Below, piece by piece: positions 53,782 to 64,000 of a DNA stretch of 64,000 nt (position 1 is the first letter of the stretch; every line of letters begins with the position of its first letter). The DNA lies in assembly GCF_001189515.2 (NCBI RefSeq), contig NZ_CP012069.2, positions 744,001 to 808,000 of the forward strand, read 5' to 3'. Below the pieces are notes generated by a model. That model did not search any database and was not told the origin of the DNA. It saw only the letters and a program-made list of their open reading frames with translations. Both the position numbers and the translations under genes were made by a program. The stretch comes from Olsenella sp. oral taxon 807. GTDB lineage: Bacteria > Actinomycetota > Coriobacteriia > Coriobacteriales > Atopobiaceae.

Positions 53782-54987
53782 TTGAGTGAGATTCAGAACT
53801 CGTCCATCTTCTCTTTGGATGACGTATCCGACGAAGAGATGAACAACCTCATCGATGGTACGATTACCAATTTCGATGAGGGCGACCTTGTGACGGGCAC
53901 CGTCGTCAAGATCGAGCATGATGAGGTACTGCTTGACATCGGCTATAAGTCTGAGGGCGTCATCCCCCAGCACGAGCTCTCGATCCGCAAGGACGTCAGT
54001 CCCTCCGACATCGTCTCCAAGGGTGACCAGATCGAGGCTCAGGTCATCACGAAGGAGGATAAGGAGGGTCGCCTGATCCTTTCTAAGCGCCGTGCCGAGT
54101 ATGAGCGTGCCTGGAAGCGTGTCGAGGAGAAGTACCAGTCCGGTGAGAACGTTGAGGGTGAGGTCATCGAGGTCGTTAAGGGCGGGCTTATCCTCGACAT
54201 CGGCCTGCGGGGCTTTTTGCCCGCCTCCTTGGTCGACCTGCGTCGTGTCAAGGACCTCACCGCCTATCTGGGTACTCGTGTCGAGGCCCGTGTCATCGAG
54301 ATGGATCGCAACCGCAACAACGTCGTCCTCTCCCGTCGTGCTGTCCTCGAGGAGACCCGTAAGGCGGAGCGTTCCGAGATCCTCTCTAAGCTCCAACCCG
54401 GCATGCGCCTCAAGGGTACCGTCTCCTCGATCGTGGACTTTGGAGCTTTCGTGGACCTCGGTGGCATCGACGGCCTGATCCACATCTCTGAGCTCTCTTG
54501 GAATCACGTCAACCATCCCTCCGAGGTCGTCAAGGTCGGCCAGGAGGTCGAGGTGCAGGTCTTGGACGTCGACCTCAATCGTGAGCGCATCTCTCTTGGC
54601 CTCAAGCAGACCACCGAGGATCCCTGGAAATCGCTCGTCAAGAGGTATCCCACCGGGGCGATCGTCGAGGGTAGCGTCACCAAGCTTGTGACCTTTGGTG
54701 CCTTCGTGGATCTCGGTGATGGCGTCGAGGGCCTGGTCCACATCTCTGAGATGGCCAACAAGCACGTTGACGCCCCCGCGCAGGTCTGCTCTGTGGGCGA
54801 TAAGGTCCAGGTCAAGGTCATGGAGGTCGACCTAGACCGTCGTCGCATCTCTCTCTCCATGAAGGCTGCGGCCGAGACCTTGGGCTATGAGGTCGAGGTC
54901 AAGCCCATGGAGGCCGAGAGGGGAGCCAAGGGTGAGGGCGCTTCCGCATCCAAGGACAAAGGCGAGGAAAAGGTCGTCGAGGAGTAG
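53782..54987 (+). CDS. rpsA: 30S ribosomal protein S1
   Basis: A 401-residue protein with four S1 (OB-fold) RNA-binding domains, starting near residues 34, 118, 204 and 289. Each has the pattern 'G-V--I---G-FVDLG...GL-H-SE', for example SIVDFGAFVDLGGIDGLIHI and KLVTFGAFVDLGDGVEGLVH. An acidic/lysine-rich tail follows. Four domains is the usual count for high-GC Gram-positives, against six in E. coli. It starts at TTG 53782 after GAAAGGGG, which is well spaced. Codons such as GTC, CTC and GTT here look like those of a highly expressed gene. Confidence 0.96.
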   Translation: MSEIQNSSIFSLDDVSDEEMNNLIDGTITNFDEGDLVTGTVVKIEHDEVLLDIGYKSEGVIPQHELSIRKDVSPSDIVSKGDQIEAQVITKEDKEGRLILSKRRAEYERAWKRVEEKYQSGENVEGEVIEVVKGGLILDIGLRGFLPASLVDLRRVKDLTAYLGTRVEARVIEMDRNRNNVVLSRRAVLEETRKAERSEILSKLQPGMRLKGTVSSIVDFGAFVDLGGIDGLIHISELSWNHVNHPSEVVKVGQEVEVQVLDVDLNRERISLGLKQTTEDPWKSLVKRYPTGAIVEGSVTKLVTFGAFVDLGDGVEGLVHISEMANKHVDAPAQVCSVGDKVQVKVMEVDLDRRRISLSMKAAAETLGYEVEVKPMEAERGAKGEGASASKDKGEEKVVEE

Positions 54988-55017
54988 TCTCCTCTCTTAT
55001 CCTGCAATTTGTGTCTG

Positions 55018-55053
55018 ATTCGGGTGGGGTCGCCTCTGTGGCCCCACCCGAAT
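55018..55053 (+). terminator. rpsA terminator
   Basis: ATTCGGGTGGGG pairs with CCCCACCCGAAT (12 bp perfect) across a 12-base loop, 30 bp after the rpsA stop. The following T content is low (GCTTTGG). Confidence 0.75.
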
Positions 55054-55244
55054 GCTTTGGGTACAGTTCCCTGCCTTGGACGAGCTGGTGTTGCCCTGAG
55101 CTTCGATGCGGCATGCCCATGAGTCGTATGGAGGCATGACACGGATGGGTGGTCGGCTCCCGTGTCGGGTATATACAGGAAGTATCGCAGCGAAGCGGTT
55201 ATGTCACGCGGGCAGATGACGTGATAGAAGAGAGGGGAAGGCTC

Positions 55245-55661
55245 ATGTCAAACGGAAGTGATAGTTTCCAGGACAGGCTGTATGCCTTCATGCGCGGGCG
55301 TAACGGGGCAGACGAGCTGGCCGTCGCTATCGTCGCTATCGCCGTTGTCCTTGGCGTCATCGACATGTTCGTCCGGTGGACGCCTCTGACCGTCGTTGTA
55401 ATCCTGCTGTTCGCCTATGTTGTATTTAGAATGTTTTCGACTAACGTAAAGTCTCGTCGTGACGAGAATGAGGCCTTCGTAGATGTCATCGGGCCCGTAC
55501 GGCCTTGGCTGCGCAATCCCCGTGCGGCCTTTGCCGAGAGTCGCCAGTACAAGCATGCCGCCTGTCCAAACTGCCACCAAAGGGTGCGTATCCCTCGCGG
55601 GAAGGGTCATGTGAGGGTCACCTGTCCCCAGTGTAAGCAGAAGTTCGATATCACGAGCTAA
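55245..55661 (+). CDS. Membrane protein with C-terminal zinc ribbon
   Basis: A 138-residue protein. Two hydrophobic helices (about 24-45 and 47-63) are followed by a basic segment and a four-cysteine zinc ribbon, CPNCHQRVRIPRGKG...CPQCKQKFDI, at the C-terminus. The ribbon faces the cytoplasm if the short loop is outside. Such small proteins are common and uncharacterised. The start has GAGAGGGGAAGG upstream; the open frame reaches further back without coding features. coaE follows after 56 bp. Confidence 0.75.
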   Translation: MSNGSDSFQDRLYAFMRGRNGADELAVAIVAIAVVLGVIDMFVRWTPLTVVVILLFAYVVFRMFSTNVKSRRDENEAFVDVIGPVRPWLRNPRAAFAESRQYKHAACPNCHQRVRIPRGKGHVRVTCPQCKQKFDITS

Positions 55662-55717
55662 TGGACGGCAGGTGACGGCCGGGGCTGTGGCGCGGCCGCG
55701 CGAGTTGGGGAGGCGAG

Positions 55718-56350
55718 ATGTACACGGTCTTCCTTGCGGGAGGCATTGCCTCAGGCAAGTCTACGGTGGCTCGCGAGCTTGAGCGCCTTGGTGCGACGCG
55801 AATCGATCTTGATCAGCTCTCGCGTGAGGTCCTGGCGGCGGGTAGCCCCTGTCTTGCGGAGGTCACTTCCGCCTTCGGGGAGGAACTTCTCGATCCCGTC
55901 ACAGGTGAGCTCAACCGTAGCCTCTTGGCAGGCCGTGTCTTTGGGAGCAAGGAGTTGCTCGCGAGGCTCGAGCAGATTGAGCTTCCCCACATACGAAGCC
56001 TCCTTAGAAGAAGGCTTCACGAGTTGGCGATATCGGCTGTCCCTTGCGCTGTCGTGGAGGTTCCTCTGCTTGACAGGGCAGTCTCCCTCCTTGACCTTGC
56101 CGACGAGGTCCTTTGCGTCTGCTGCCCCCACGAGCGGCGCCTTGCGCATGCGGTCGGGCGCGGCATGGACGTCGAGGACTTCGAGCGTCGCCTTGGGTGT
56201 CAGCCCTCTGACGAGTACCTGCGCAGTCATGCGGATACCATCATCGAAAACACGGGAAGCTTGGCTAAGCTTTTGGACAGAGTTCGCGTATGGTGGTATG
56301 CCCATGGAAACTTTGTCCAAACTGAGGGGAGAGACGCTCTTGGCACGTAA
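55718..56350 (+). CDS. coaE: Dephospho-CoA kinase
   Basis: A 210-residue enzyme for the last step of CoA synthesis (phosphorylation of dephospho-CoA at the ribose 3'-OH). P-loop GGIASGKSTVA at about 8-18, then DLDQLSREVL, a FGEELLDPVTGELNR region, VVEVPLLD (catalytic strand), and SDEYLRSHADTIIENTGS near the end. Length is normal for the family. Start at 55718 follows GGGGAGG. Its end overlaps the next gene by 11 bp. Confidence 0.94.
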   Translation: MYTVFLAGGIASGKSTVARELERLGATRIDLDQLSREVLAAGSPCLAEVTSAFGEELLDPVTGELNRSLLAGRVFGSKELLARLEQIELPHIRSLLRRRLHELAISAVPCAVVEVPLLDRAVSLLDLADEVLCVCCPHERRLAHAVGRGMDVEDFERRLGCQPSDEYLRSHADTIIENTGSLAKLLDRVRVWWYAHGNFVQTEGRDALGT

Positions 56351-56954
56351 CAGGAAACTGCGCTTCTTTCGCTGGTTCAGGGTCATACCCCTGCTCGCGA
56401 TGGCTTTGGCCTGTGCCCTGACCTTTGCGGTAGACTATGCCGCAGACGCCGCGCCCCGCTCCATCGTGCGCAGTTGGTTCTATCCTGTGCACCATGCATC
56501 GCTTATCAAAGAGACCTCGAGTCGGCAGAACGTGGACCCGTACCTTGTCTGCGCAATCATCAAGTGTGAGTCAAACTGGAACTCCGCTGCGTCGTCATCT
56601 GCGGGAGCGGTGGGGCTCATGCAGCTCATGCCCTCAACGGCCAAGGAGATCGCGCGTTTGGGACTGGTCGATTCCTCGCGTTACGACTACAACAGGCTCA
56701 CCGACCCTACGACCAACATCGTCTACGGTGTTGCCTATCTTGGCTATCTCAAGAGAAACCTCGGCAACCAAGATGAGGTCATCGCGGCGTATAACGCGGG
56801 CATCGGCAGCGTGAGCGGTTGGCAATCGGGCGGCGGTGACATCTCGTCCAATATCGTGTATGCCGAGACGTCCGCCTATCTCGCACACGTGAACGACGCG
56901 TACCGTCACTATCGAGAACTGTATCCCGATGAACTCGTTGACAGCTACAGCTAG
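56340..56954 (+). CDS. Lytic transglycosylase (SLT domain), membrane-anchored
   Basis: A 204-residue protein. An N-terminal basic segment and hydrophobic helix (about 9-30) anchor or export it, then an SLT domain: CAIIKCESNWNSAASS (catalytic Glu), GAVGLMQLMPSTA, NIVYGVAYLGYL and AAYNAGIGSVSGW. It cleaves peptidoglycan between MurNAc and GlcNAc without water. TTG 56340 is preferred because GAGGGGAGAG (56324-56333) is well spaced; ATG 56304 lacks such a site. The start lies inside coaE (translational coupling) and the stop shares CTAG with the convergent gene. Confidence 0.88.
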   Translation: MARNRKLRFFRWFRVIPLLAMALACALTFAVDYAADAAPRSIVRSWFYPVHHASLIKETSSRQNVDPYLVCAIIKCESNWNSAASSSAGAVGLMQLMPSTAKEIARLGLVDSSRYDYNRLTDPTTNIVYGVAYLGYLKRNLGNQDEVIAAYNAGIGSVSGWQSGGGDISSNIVYAETSAYLAHVNDAYRHYRELYPDELVDSYS

Positions 56955-59473
56955 GCGAGTGAGGATGCCATATCGGCCAAGACATCGTCTGGACGAAGCG
57001 TGTGCAGCGTCATGACCAACGCTCGGGCGGTTGGAAATATGCCTGCGTCGCAGCAGAGGGTCGCCGCCTGACGCATGCGCGCGACGGCATCATCTCTGAG
57101 GCCTGTGGGGATTCCCGCTTGACACAGGGCTTTCGAGGCTTCCTCCAGCTCCATTGGGCTAAGTCCCTCGCCTTGCTTGAGAAACTCGTCGAGCTCACGT
57201 CTGGCGTAGGGGTAGGGGCCGTCGGGACGGGTGAGGGCAAGGGTGTAGCAGGCAACTGCGAGATCGTCTCTGCCAATCGAGCGCTCGGTGAGGGCGAGGC
57301 GGTAGTGGAGCCATGCGATGTCGTAGGAGTCCATGGCATGCTCTAGGCATCGTATGAGGGCATCAGCCGCGTCATAGAATCTCGACTCCATCCCGCAGAT
57401 GGCGTTGAGCTCCATGGCCGTGTCGATGCAGATCGGGCCAATGCGTAGCATCTCGCTCGCATAGCGCTTGGAGGCCTTGAACTCACCCATCATCCTGTGT
57501 GCACGGGAGGCGAGTAGGAGACTCTTGTAGTATGCGGTGGGAACGAGCCTCAACTCGCGTGGGTCGTCTCGTGTCATGAGATTGTACTCGATGCGCTCTG
57601 CGACCGACTCAAAGTAGCGCCAGACCGCATGTTTATCGTCCTGGTAGCGTCCAGCCCTCGTGATGTTGGTGAGCGCACCCTCAACCTGGTCGAGCATGGC
57701 GCGCGGGTCGAGCTCATCCGCATCGCTCAGCCGCTCCGCCCGCGCGAACGCTTGGTCTATCGGTCGTGCGCCCGACATGAACAGAAGGGCGATCTCCTGC
57801 GTATCCCCCACGTCCATCGTGCCGTTCAGCAGGCGTTGGATTGTTTCTGAGCACGTCGCCCTCACCGCGTCGTCTTCGCTCGCGTCCTTGAGCGCGACGA
57901 GGGCAGCGACGGCACTCTCGGTGGTCGTACCGAGCTTGTCTGCAATGGAGGCGTACGCGTCCATGCGCGCGGCTTCCTCGAGAACCTCAAGTCCACGCGT
58001 CGTGCGTGTGCCTGTCACGCTTGCAAGTGCGGGAGAAAGCCTCTGGTCGCGGGCGCCTGCGGGCTTCCTGCGCCATGTGGGAGAGATCCGCTCATCGTCG
58101 AAGGTGACGGAGGGTTTCATCGGCAGAAACCAACCGTCTTGTCCGAGGGTGAAGCTGATTGCCCTCTCGCCGGTGGGCAGCATCCCGTCGTCTAGGGCCT
58201 CGGAGGCCGCGAGCATCTGGAGCCTGTGCTTGTCGCTGCGCGAAAGCGAGAGGGCGAGGACGTCCTCGTCTGAGCCGTAGGTTCGACAGCTTACGAATAC
58301 GTGGGTGATCGCTGGGATGGCCTCGAAGGCGCAGCGTGCGACGATCACGGCGAAGCGCAGTGCGTATCCGCGCGCCTCTGCCACCTGTCGAGCACGTCCG
58401 GCAAGGACCGCGAGGCAGCTGGGTCTGGGGACCTCGAGCACGATGAGGGCGTTGCCCTGTGAGAGGTCCATACGCAGCTCGTGGATGACGCGAAAGGGCA
58501 GGGGAAGTGACTCGAGTTGTGTCATGAGCCTGTAGCGACACTCCCATTCCGAGTTCGTTGCACTCATGGTACCCGAGGGGTAGGCTAGAGAGAACTCGTC
58601 TGATGGTGGCGGGATGGGGACGCTCGTGTGCACTAGGTCGCGAAGGTAGCCATGGATGCGAGAGAGCGACGCGGGATTGTCGAGCGAGGTGTTGAGCGTG
58701 GCCAGGGGCAGGTGGAGCGCGAGGTTGATGGCCATCTCCGTTGCGACAAGCGCGTCATGGGTGTCCCTGTCTTTCTCCGGCTCGTGTGGGCTGAGCCACA
58801 TGCAGCCATTTCGAGGTAGGAGGTTGGCATGCAGGGGCGGCAGCACCCCTCGCGTGACGCCCAGAAGCTCGAGCGCCTCGGCAAGGCGGTTGGGGACTCC
58901 CTTCTCGAGGGTGTGTCTTGTCATGTCCGCGAGGGTGGCGCCTGCGTCATCCGCACGCTCAAGCATCTTCACGAGGGGAATCGTCCGCTTGCTCGCAGAG
59001 ACGGGAATGGCCGCAGCGGCTGCTGCGGCGATGGAGCTTGCCGATGACGTAGGGGTAGTCCCGATGGCAGGGGGGCGTGGGTCGCCCGGAGAGGCGGTGG
59101 GGGTGTAGGACCCGTGGCTGGCATACGGAGCGTAGGGGGTCGTGCCTAGATGTATCGTCTCGGTATGGTAGTCCTCTGCGCGCGGGTACCCAACGTCTGG
59201 GTCTTTGGTAGGCGCAGACGGGTCACTATGGCCTGCCGATCGAAATCGTGACCAGAGGAAGCGAAGAGGTATGAGGACAAGAAAGACGAGAAAGCGTATC
59301 AGTAGGATGGGGCTGGGTGAGCGGGACCCGTTTGTCGCACCGTGGTCAGGTTTGAGCCATCCTGTGAGGAGGAGTAGCGTGAACACGATGACTACGATCA
59401 CGAACGTGACCACGGCGTAGCCCCAACGGGTTTCAAAGAAATCCCTGCCGCCCCTCTTGAACCTATCCGTCAT
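56951..59473 (-). CDS. Large membrane-anchored protein with TPR-like C-terminal half
   Basis: An 840-residue protein of unknown function. Two N-terminal hydrophobic helices (about residues 18-40 and 56-74), then a Pro/Ser/Thr/Ala-rich linker (about 80-160), a middle domain with repeated alpha/beta character (350-430), and a helical repeat region (about 530-820) with TPR-like pairs such as YDIAWLHYRLALTERSIGRD and LAVACYTLALTRPDGP. Likely a scaffold at the cytoplasmic face. I recognise no catalytic motif. It probably belongs to a family restricted to Coriobacteriia. Its stop overlaps the transglycosylase stop; it is divergent from uvrB. Confidence 0.7.
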   Translation of the reverse strand: MTDRFKRGGRDFFETRWGYAVVTFVIVVIVFTLLLLTGWLKPDHGATNGSRSPSPILLIRFLVFLVLIPLRFLWSRFRSAGHSDPSAPTKDPDVGYPRAEDYHTETIHLGTTPYAPYASHGSYTPTASPGDPRPPAIGTTPTSSASSIAAAAAAAIPVSASKRTIPLVKMLERADDAGATLADMTRHTLEKGVPNRLAEALELLGVTRGVLPPLHANLLPRNGCMWLSPHEPEKDRDTHDALVATEMAINLALHLPLATLNTSLDNPASLSRIHGYLRDLVHTSVPIPPPSDEFSLAYPSGTMSATNSEWECRYRLMTQLESLPLPFRVIHELRMDLSQGNALIVLEVPRPSCLAVLAGRARQVAEARGYALRFAVIVARCAFEAIPAITHVFVSCRTYGSDEDVLALSLSRSDKHRLQMLAASEALDDGMLPTGERAISFTLGQDGWFLPMKPSVTFDDERISPTWRRKPAGARDQRLSPALASVTGTRTTRGLEVLEEAARMDAYASIADKLGTTTESAVAALVALKDASEDDAVRATCSETIQRLLNGTMDVGDTQEIALLFMSGARPIDQAFARAERLSDADELDPRAMLDQVEGALTNITRAGRYQDDKHAVWRYFESVAERIEYNLMTRDDPRELRLVPTAYYKSLLLASRAHRMMGEFKASKRYASEMLRIGPICIDTAMELNAICGMESRFYDAADALIRCLEHAMDSYDIAWLHYRLALTERSIGRDDLAVACYTLALTRPDGPYPYARRELDEFLKQGEGLSPMELEEASKALCQAGIPTGLRDDAVARMRQAATLCCDAGIFPTARALVMTLHTLRPDDVLADMASSLA

Positions 59474-59554
59474 GACGCCCCATCCTCAATGTCGTCTGGA
59501 AGTACCCTCTGACCAGTATACGAAACGAACCGTCAATCGTGTGTGGCAATGCCC

Positions 59555-59578
59555 CCTGTACCTCACGTGAGGTACAGG
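59555..59578. promoter_or_regulatory. 24-bp perfect palindrome upstream of uvrB
   Basis: Half-site CCTGTACCTCAC, centred on CACGTG, lies midway between the divergent TPR-like gene (start 59473) and uvrB (start 59646). It does not fit the CGAAC-N4-GTTCG SOS box, so LexA control is not supported; another dimeric regulator is likely. A related GGTACA recurs at 59586-59591. Confidence 0.5.
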
Positions 59579-59645
59579 CGCAGGGGGTACACTGGAGCTG
59601 GAATGTGATGGTAGAAGACGCAGCGACGGGGGCGTGACGTATACG

Positions 59646-61964
<2,319 letters not shown>

Positions 61965-61983
61965 GGACACGGAGTTTTACGAT

Positions 61984-62178
61984 GAAGTGAGCGATTCACC
62001 GCGATGTGTGTGAATCACTCACTTCGCGCTCACGATGTGTGTGAATCACTCACTTCGAGAATTTATTCAGCACGTCTCTGACCTGCGTAGACATAAATAC
62101 GTACTTTCAGTTCATGTTGGTTTCTACGGAAAAAACACTCACTTCGCGCTCACGATGTGTGTGAATCACTCACTTCGC
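61984..62178. repeat. 31-bp direct repeats with an inverted partner, upstream of the PTS IIB gene
   Basis: Motif GTGAATCACTCACTTCG occurs at 62010, 62041 and 62161 (forward), with a fourth partial copy at 62136 and an inverted relative (GAAGTGAGCGATTCAC) at 61984-61999. The first two are exactly 31 bp apart, joined by CGCTCACGATGTGT. The stretch between 62058 and 62135 is AT-rich and unlike the rest of the window. It has the same step and two-orientation habit as the larger arrays but an unrelated motif, and no CTGGGCAAACG core. Confidence 0.85.
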
Positions 62179-62283
62179 GAGGACGTGTTGTCTCGTAGAG
62201 GCGTGCGCGTCGACTATACTAAATACAACTGTGAAAAAATGTGGATTTGCGCATCTGTGTGTGGATCCAAGAGGGGAGAGAAC

Positions 62284-62583
62284 ATGGCAGCAAGGGTGGT
62301 CGTCGCATGTGGGGCGGGGGTAGCCACGTCTCATGCCGTCGCCAACAAACTGCGCAAGCTCTTGGGTGAGAGGGGCGTCGACGCGGACATCAGGGCGGTT
62401 TCGATGAGCGATCTACGCGAGGCGCTGGCGGGTGCCGATGCCTATGTTGCCGTAGTGAAGCCCAAGGAGACCTTTGACGTCCCCACCTTCAATGGTGTGG
62501 CCTTCGTCACGGGTATGGGAGAGGACGAGGAGCTGGACAGGCTGATTGCGACCCTCAAAGACAAGGCCATCGAAGACGAGTAG
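62284..62583 (+). CDS. Orphan PTS enzyme IIB component (galactitol/GatB type)
   Basis: A 99-residue phosphocarrier subunit. The N-terminal VVVACGAGVATSHAVANKL carries the phosphorylated Cys9 in the CxxGxAT-type loop of the GatB/lactose-like fold. It normally passes phosphate from IIA to sugar during uptake through IIC. No IIA or IIC gene lies in the window, so it may serve a distant transporter or a regulatory role. The start follows GGGGAGAG at 62274-62281. The whole upstream region is the repeat array. Confidence 0.85.
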   Translation: MAARVVVACGAGVATSHAVANKLRKLLGERGVDADIRAVSMSDLREALAGADAYVAVVKPKETFDVPTFNGVAFVTGMGEDEELDRLIATLKDKAIEDE

Positions 62584-62611
62584 CGCCTCTCAGATGTAAA
62601 CAAGAACCACT

Positions 62612-62720
62612 CGTAGCCGAAGGTCGCTGTCCGTCAAAGACCGCTTGTTCGCCGAAGGCTACTGTCACCCAAGGCAAACTGCCCGCTGCCTGCCGAAAGG
62701 GTGCTGCCTGCCGAAAGGGC
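62612..62720. repeat. Short imperfect GCCGAAGG repeats
   Basis: GCCGAAGG starts at 62616 and 62651, and CTGCCTGCCGAAAGGG at about 62686 and 62704 (18 bp apart), with AAGGCAAACTG between the two pairs. The layout loosely resembles the larger arrays (half-step pair, GGCAAAC near the centre), but the spacing is less regular. Confidence 0.4.
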
Positions 62721-62757
62721 CTGATCAGCCCATGCCTGGCAGTGGATTGCCAGTCAG

Positions 62758-64000
62758 CTACAGCAGGCTGTCGACGAGCGCCTGTGCCACGCGAAGGCCG
62801 TCCGTGGCGGCGCTCATGATGCCTCCCGCATAGCCGGCACCCTCGCCACAGGGCCAGAGTCCTGCCGTCGAGACGGACTGGAGGCTCTTGCCACGAACTA
62901 TGCGCACCGGTGAGCTAGAGCGCGTCTCCACGCCCGTAAGGACGGCATCCGCTGCCGCGAAACCGCGCAGTTGATGGCCCATGGCAGGTATCGCCAGGCG
63001 CAGTGCCTCGCTGACGTAGGATGGCAGGCAGGTTCTGACGTCTCCCCAGCTCACGCCGCGCGGGTAGGTGGGAGAGACGCTTCCCTGATCGCTTGAGGGC
63101 ACACCCTGCAGGAAGTCCCCCACGAGCTGTGCCGGTGCTGCGTAGGAGCCACCACCTAACGTGAAGGCTGCCCGCTCGCAGCGGCGCTGTAGCATCACGC
63201 CCGCAAGCACGTCCTCTCCCTCCAGGTCCTCGGGAAAGACGTTGGCCAGAAGACCCGAGTTCGCGTTGGTCCCCGCTCGATCGGAGCGACTCATACCGTT
63301 CGTGACGACACCACCCTCCTCGCTCGCCGCCGCGACGACATACCCACCCGGGCACATGCAGAACGAGAAGACGGGGCGCTGTGAGCTTGGATGTGCGACC
63401 AGCTTGTAGGGGGCGGCACCGAGCTTCGGATGACCGGCAAAAGGACCGTACTGGGCGCGGTCGATGTCCGCCTGGAGGTGCTCTATGCGCACTCCCATGG
63501 CGAAGGTCTTGCGCTCGAGGGTGACGCCTGCGTTGCAAAGCAGCTCGAACACGTCTCGCGCGGAGTGTCCGCAGGCAAGTACCACGTCACTCACGGGCCT
63601 GCGTTCCTCCACGAGAAGGCCGCTTTCCTCTCTGCGCTCGAGGACGACTGCCGTCACATGCCCGCCCCTGATGTCGAGTTTCGTGAGTCTGGTGCTCAGG
63701 TGCAGTTCCCCGCCCGCGGCCTTGATGCGCTCGCAGATCTTGGTGACGACGGCGGGGAGCAGGTCGCTTCCCACATGGGGCTTCGCATCCCAGAGTATGC
63801 GGCGTGGCGCCCCGGCCTCCACGAGGGTCTGGAGGATGAAGCGGTGCGCCGCGCTCTTGGTGCCGGTCTCCAGCTTGCCATCAGAGAAACTGCCGGCTCC
63901 GCCCAAACCGAACTGTATGTTGCTCTCGGGGTCAAGCTTACTTGTTCGAATGAAGCGCTCGACGTCGGCCGTGCGCCGCGCAGCATCCCGGCCACGCTCC
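62758..64000 (-). CDS. FAD-dependent dehydrogenase/oxidoreductase (COG2509-like), N-terminus beyond the window
   Basis: 414 residues are seen with no upstream stop before the window edge, so the N-terminal FAD-binding motif lies outside. Visible: FGLGGAGSFSDGKLETGTK near the start (typical of this group), DVVLACGHSARDVFELL, FCMCPGGYVVAA, TNGMSRSDRAGTNANSG and the closing GLWPCGEGAGYAGGIMSAA, which binds FAD. The group comprises predicted FAD-dependent dehydrogenases, some used in anaerobic metabolism; the substrate is unknown. It converges with the PTS IIB gene. Confidence 0.85.
   Translation of the reverse strand, partial: ERGRDAARRTADVERFIRTSKLDPESNIQFGLGGAGSFSDGKLETGTKSAAHRFILQTLVEAGAPRRILWDAKPHVGSDLLPAVVTKICERIKAAGGELHLSTRLTKLDIRGGHVTAVVLERREESGLLVEERRPVSDVVLACGHSARDVFELLCNAGVTLERKTFAMGVRIEHLQADIDRAQYGPFAGHPKLGAAPYKLVAHPSSQRPVFSFCMCPGGYVVAAASEEGGVVTNGMSRSDRAGTNANSGLLANVFPEDLEGEDVLAGVMLQRRCERAAFTLGGGSYAAPAQLVGDFLQGVPSSDQGSVSPTYPRGVSWGDVRTCLPSYVSEALRLAIPAMGHQLRGFAAADAVLTGVETRSSSPVRIVRGKSLQSVSTAGLWPCGEGAGYAGGIMSAATDGLRVAQALVDSLL

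Noticed and set aside
55734-56339. Extended lytic transglycosylase frame overlapping coaE
   Set aside because: The +1 frame over coaE is a shadow; the transglycosylase signal/anchor and ribosome site place its start near 56340.
59500-59600. SOS (LexA) box upstream of uvrB
   Set aside because: No CGAAC-N4-GTTCG-like sequence is present; the palindrome there has a different half-site.

Overview
The window looks like chromosome from a high-GC actinobacterium of the class Coriobacteriia, most likely an Olsenella/Atopobiaceae-type organism. This is inferred from the strong GC bias, type III glutamine synthetase, PepC, secreted proteins built from YRLYN...GEHLYTT (DUF5648-like) repeats, large two-domain GT2 glycosyltransferases, and a tryptophan T-box in front of a complete trp operon. 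No species call is possible from sequence alone. No rRNA or tRNA gene and no CRISPR array was found.

Layout. 1-3020: an ABC exporter (permease cut by the window edge, ATPase) followed by gene debris, namely a broken tyrosine recombinase and the tail of another ABC ATPase. 3116-6812: PepC aminopeptidase, CCA-adding enzyme, NUDIX hydrolase. 6813-9000: a decayed accessory island with three copies of a repeat of up to 104 bp, a STAS-like (DUF4325) gene, fragments of an HATPase-like partner and of a winged-helix protein, and a dense array of short motifs. 9055-16142: T-box leader (UGG specifier) and trpEGDCFBA. 16244-21053: a membrane metallopeptidase-like protein, a second motif array, glutamate-cysteine ligase, a 98-bp inverted-repeat element and a MetE-like methyltransferase. 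21054-29108: SF1 helicase with a DUF2726-like tail, aminotransferase, two membrane proteins, aldo/keto reductase and alpha/beta hydrolase. 29521-40461: a surface/envelope region with three secreted DUF5648-repeat proteins (one with a CAP domain, one with a GH25 lysozyme domain) interleaved with three GT2 glycosyltransferases. 40647-53402: phospholipase C-like protein, GlnN, DNA polymerase I, RNase HI, heavy-metal-binding protein, a four-gene siderophore/heme-type ABC importer and a HAD phosphatase. 53782-64000: ribosomal protein S1, zinc-ribbon protein, CoaE, lytic transglycosylase, a large TPR-like membrane protein, UvrB, an orphan PTS IIB and a FAD-dependent dehydrogenase cut by the window edge.

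The most unusual signal is a set of intergenic motif arrays (7611-8014, 17385-18037, 31770-31863, 61984-62178, perhaps 8031-8146 and 62612-62720). The motif sequences differ between sites, but the four main sites share a step of about 31 bp, or a multiple of it. They carry motif copies in both orientations or as palindromes, and three sites (four occurrences) share an exact core, CTGGGCAAACG, at the point where orientation flips. I know of no named element that matches this; it is the main candidate for something undescribed here.
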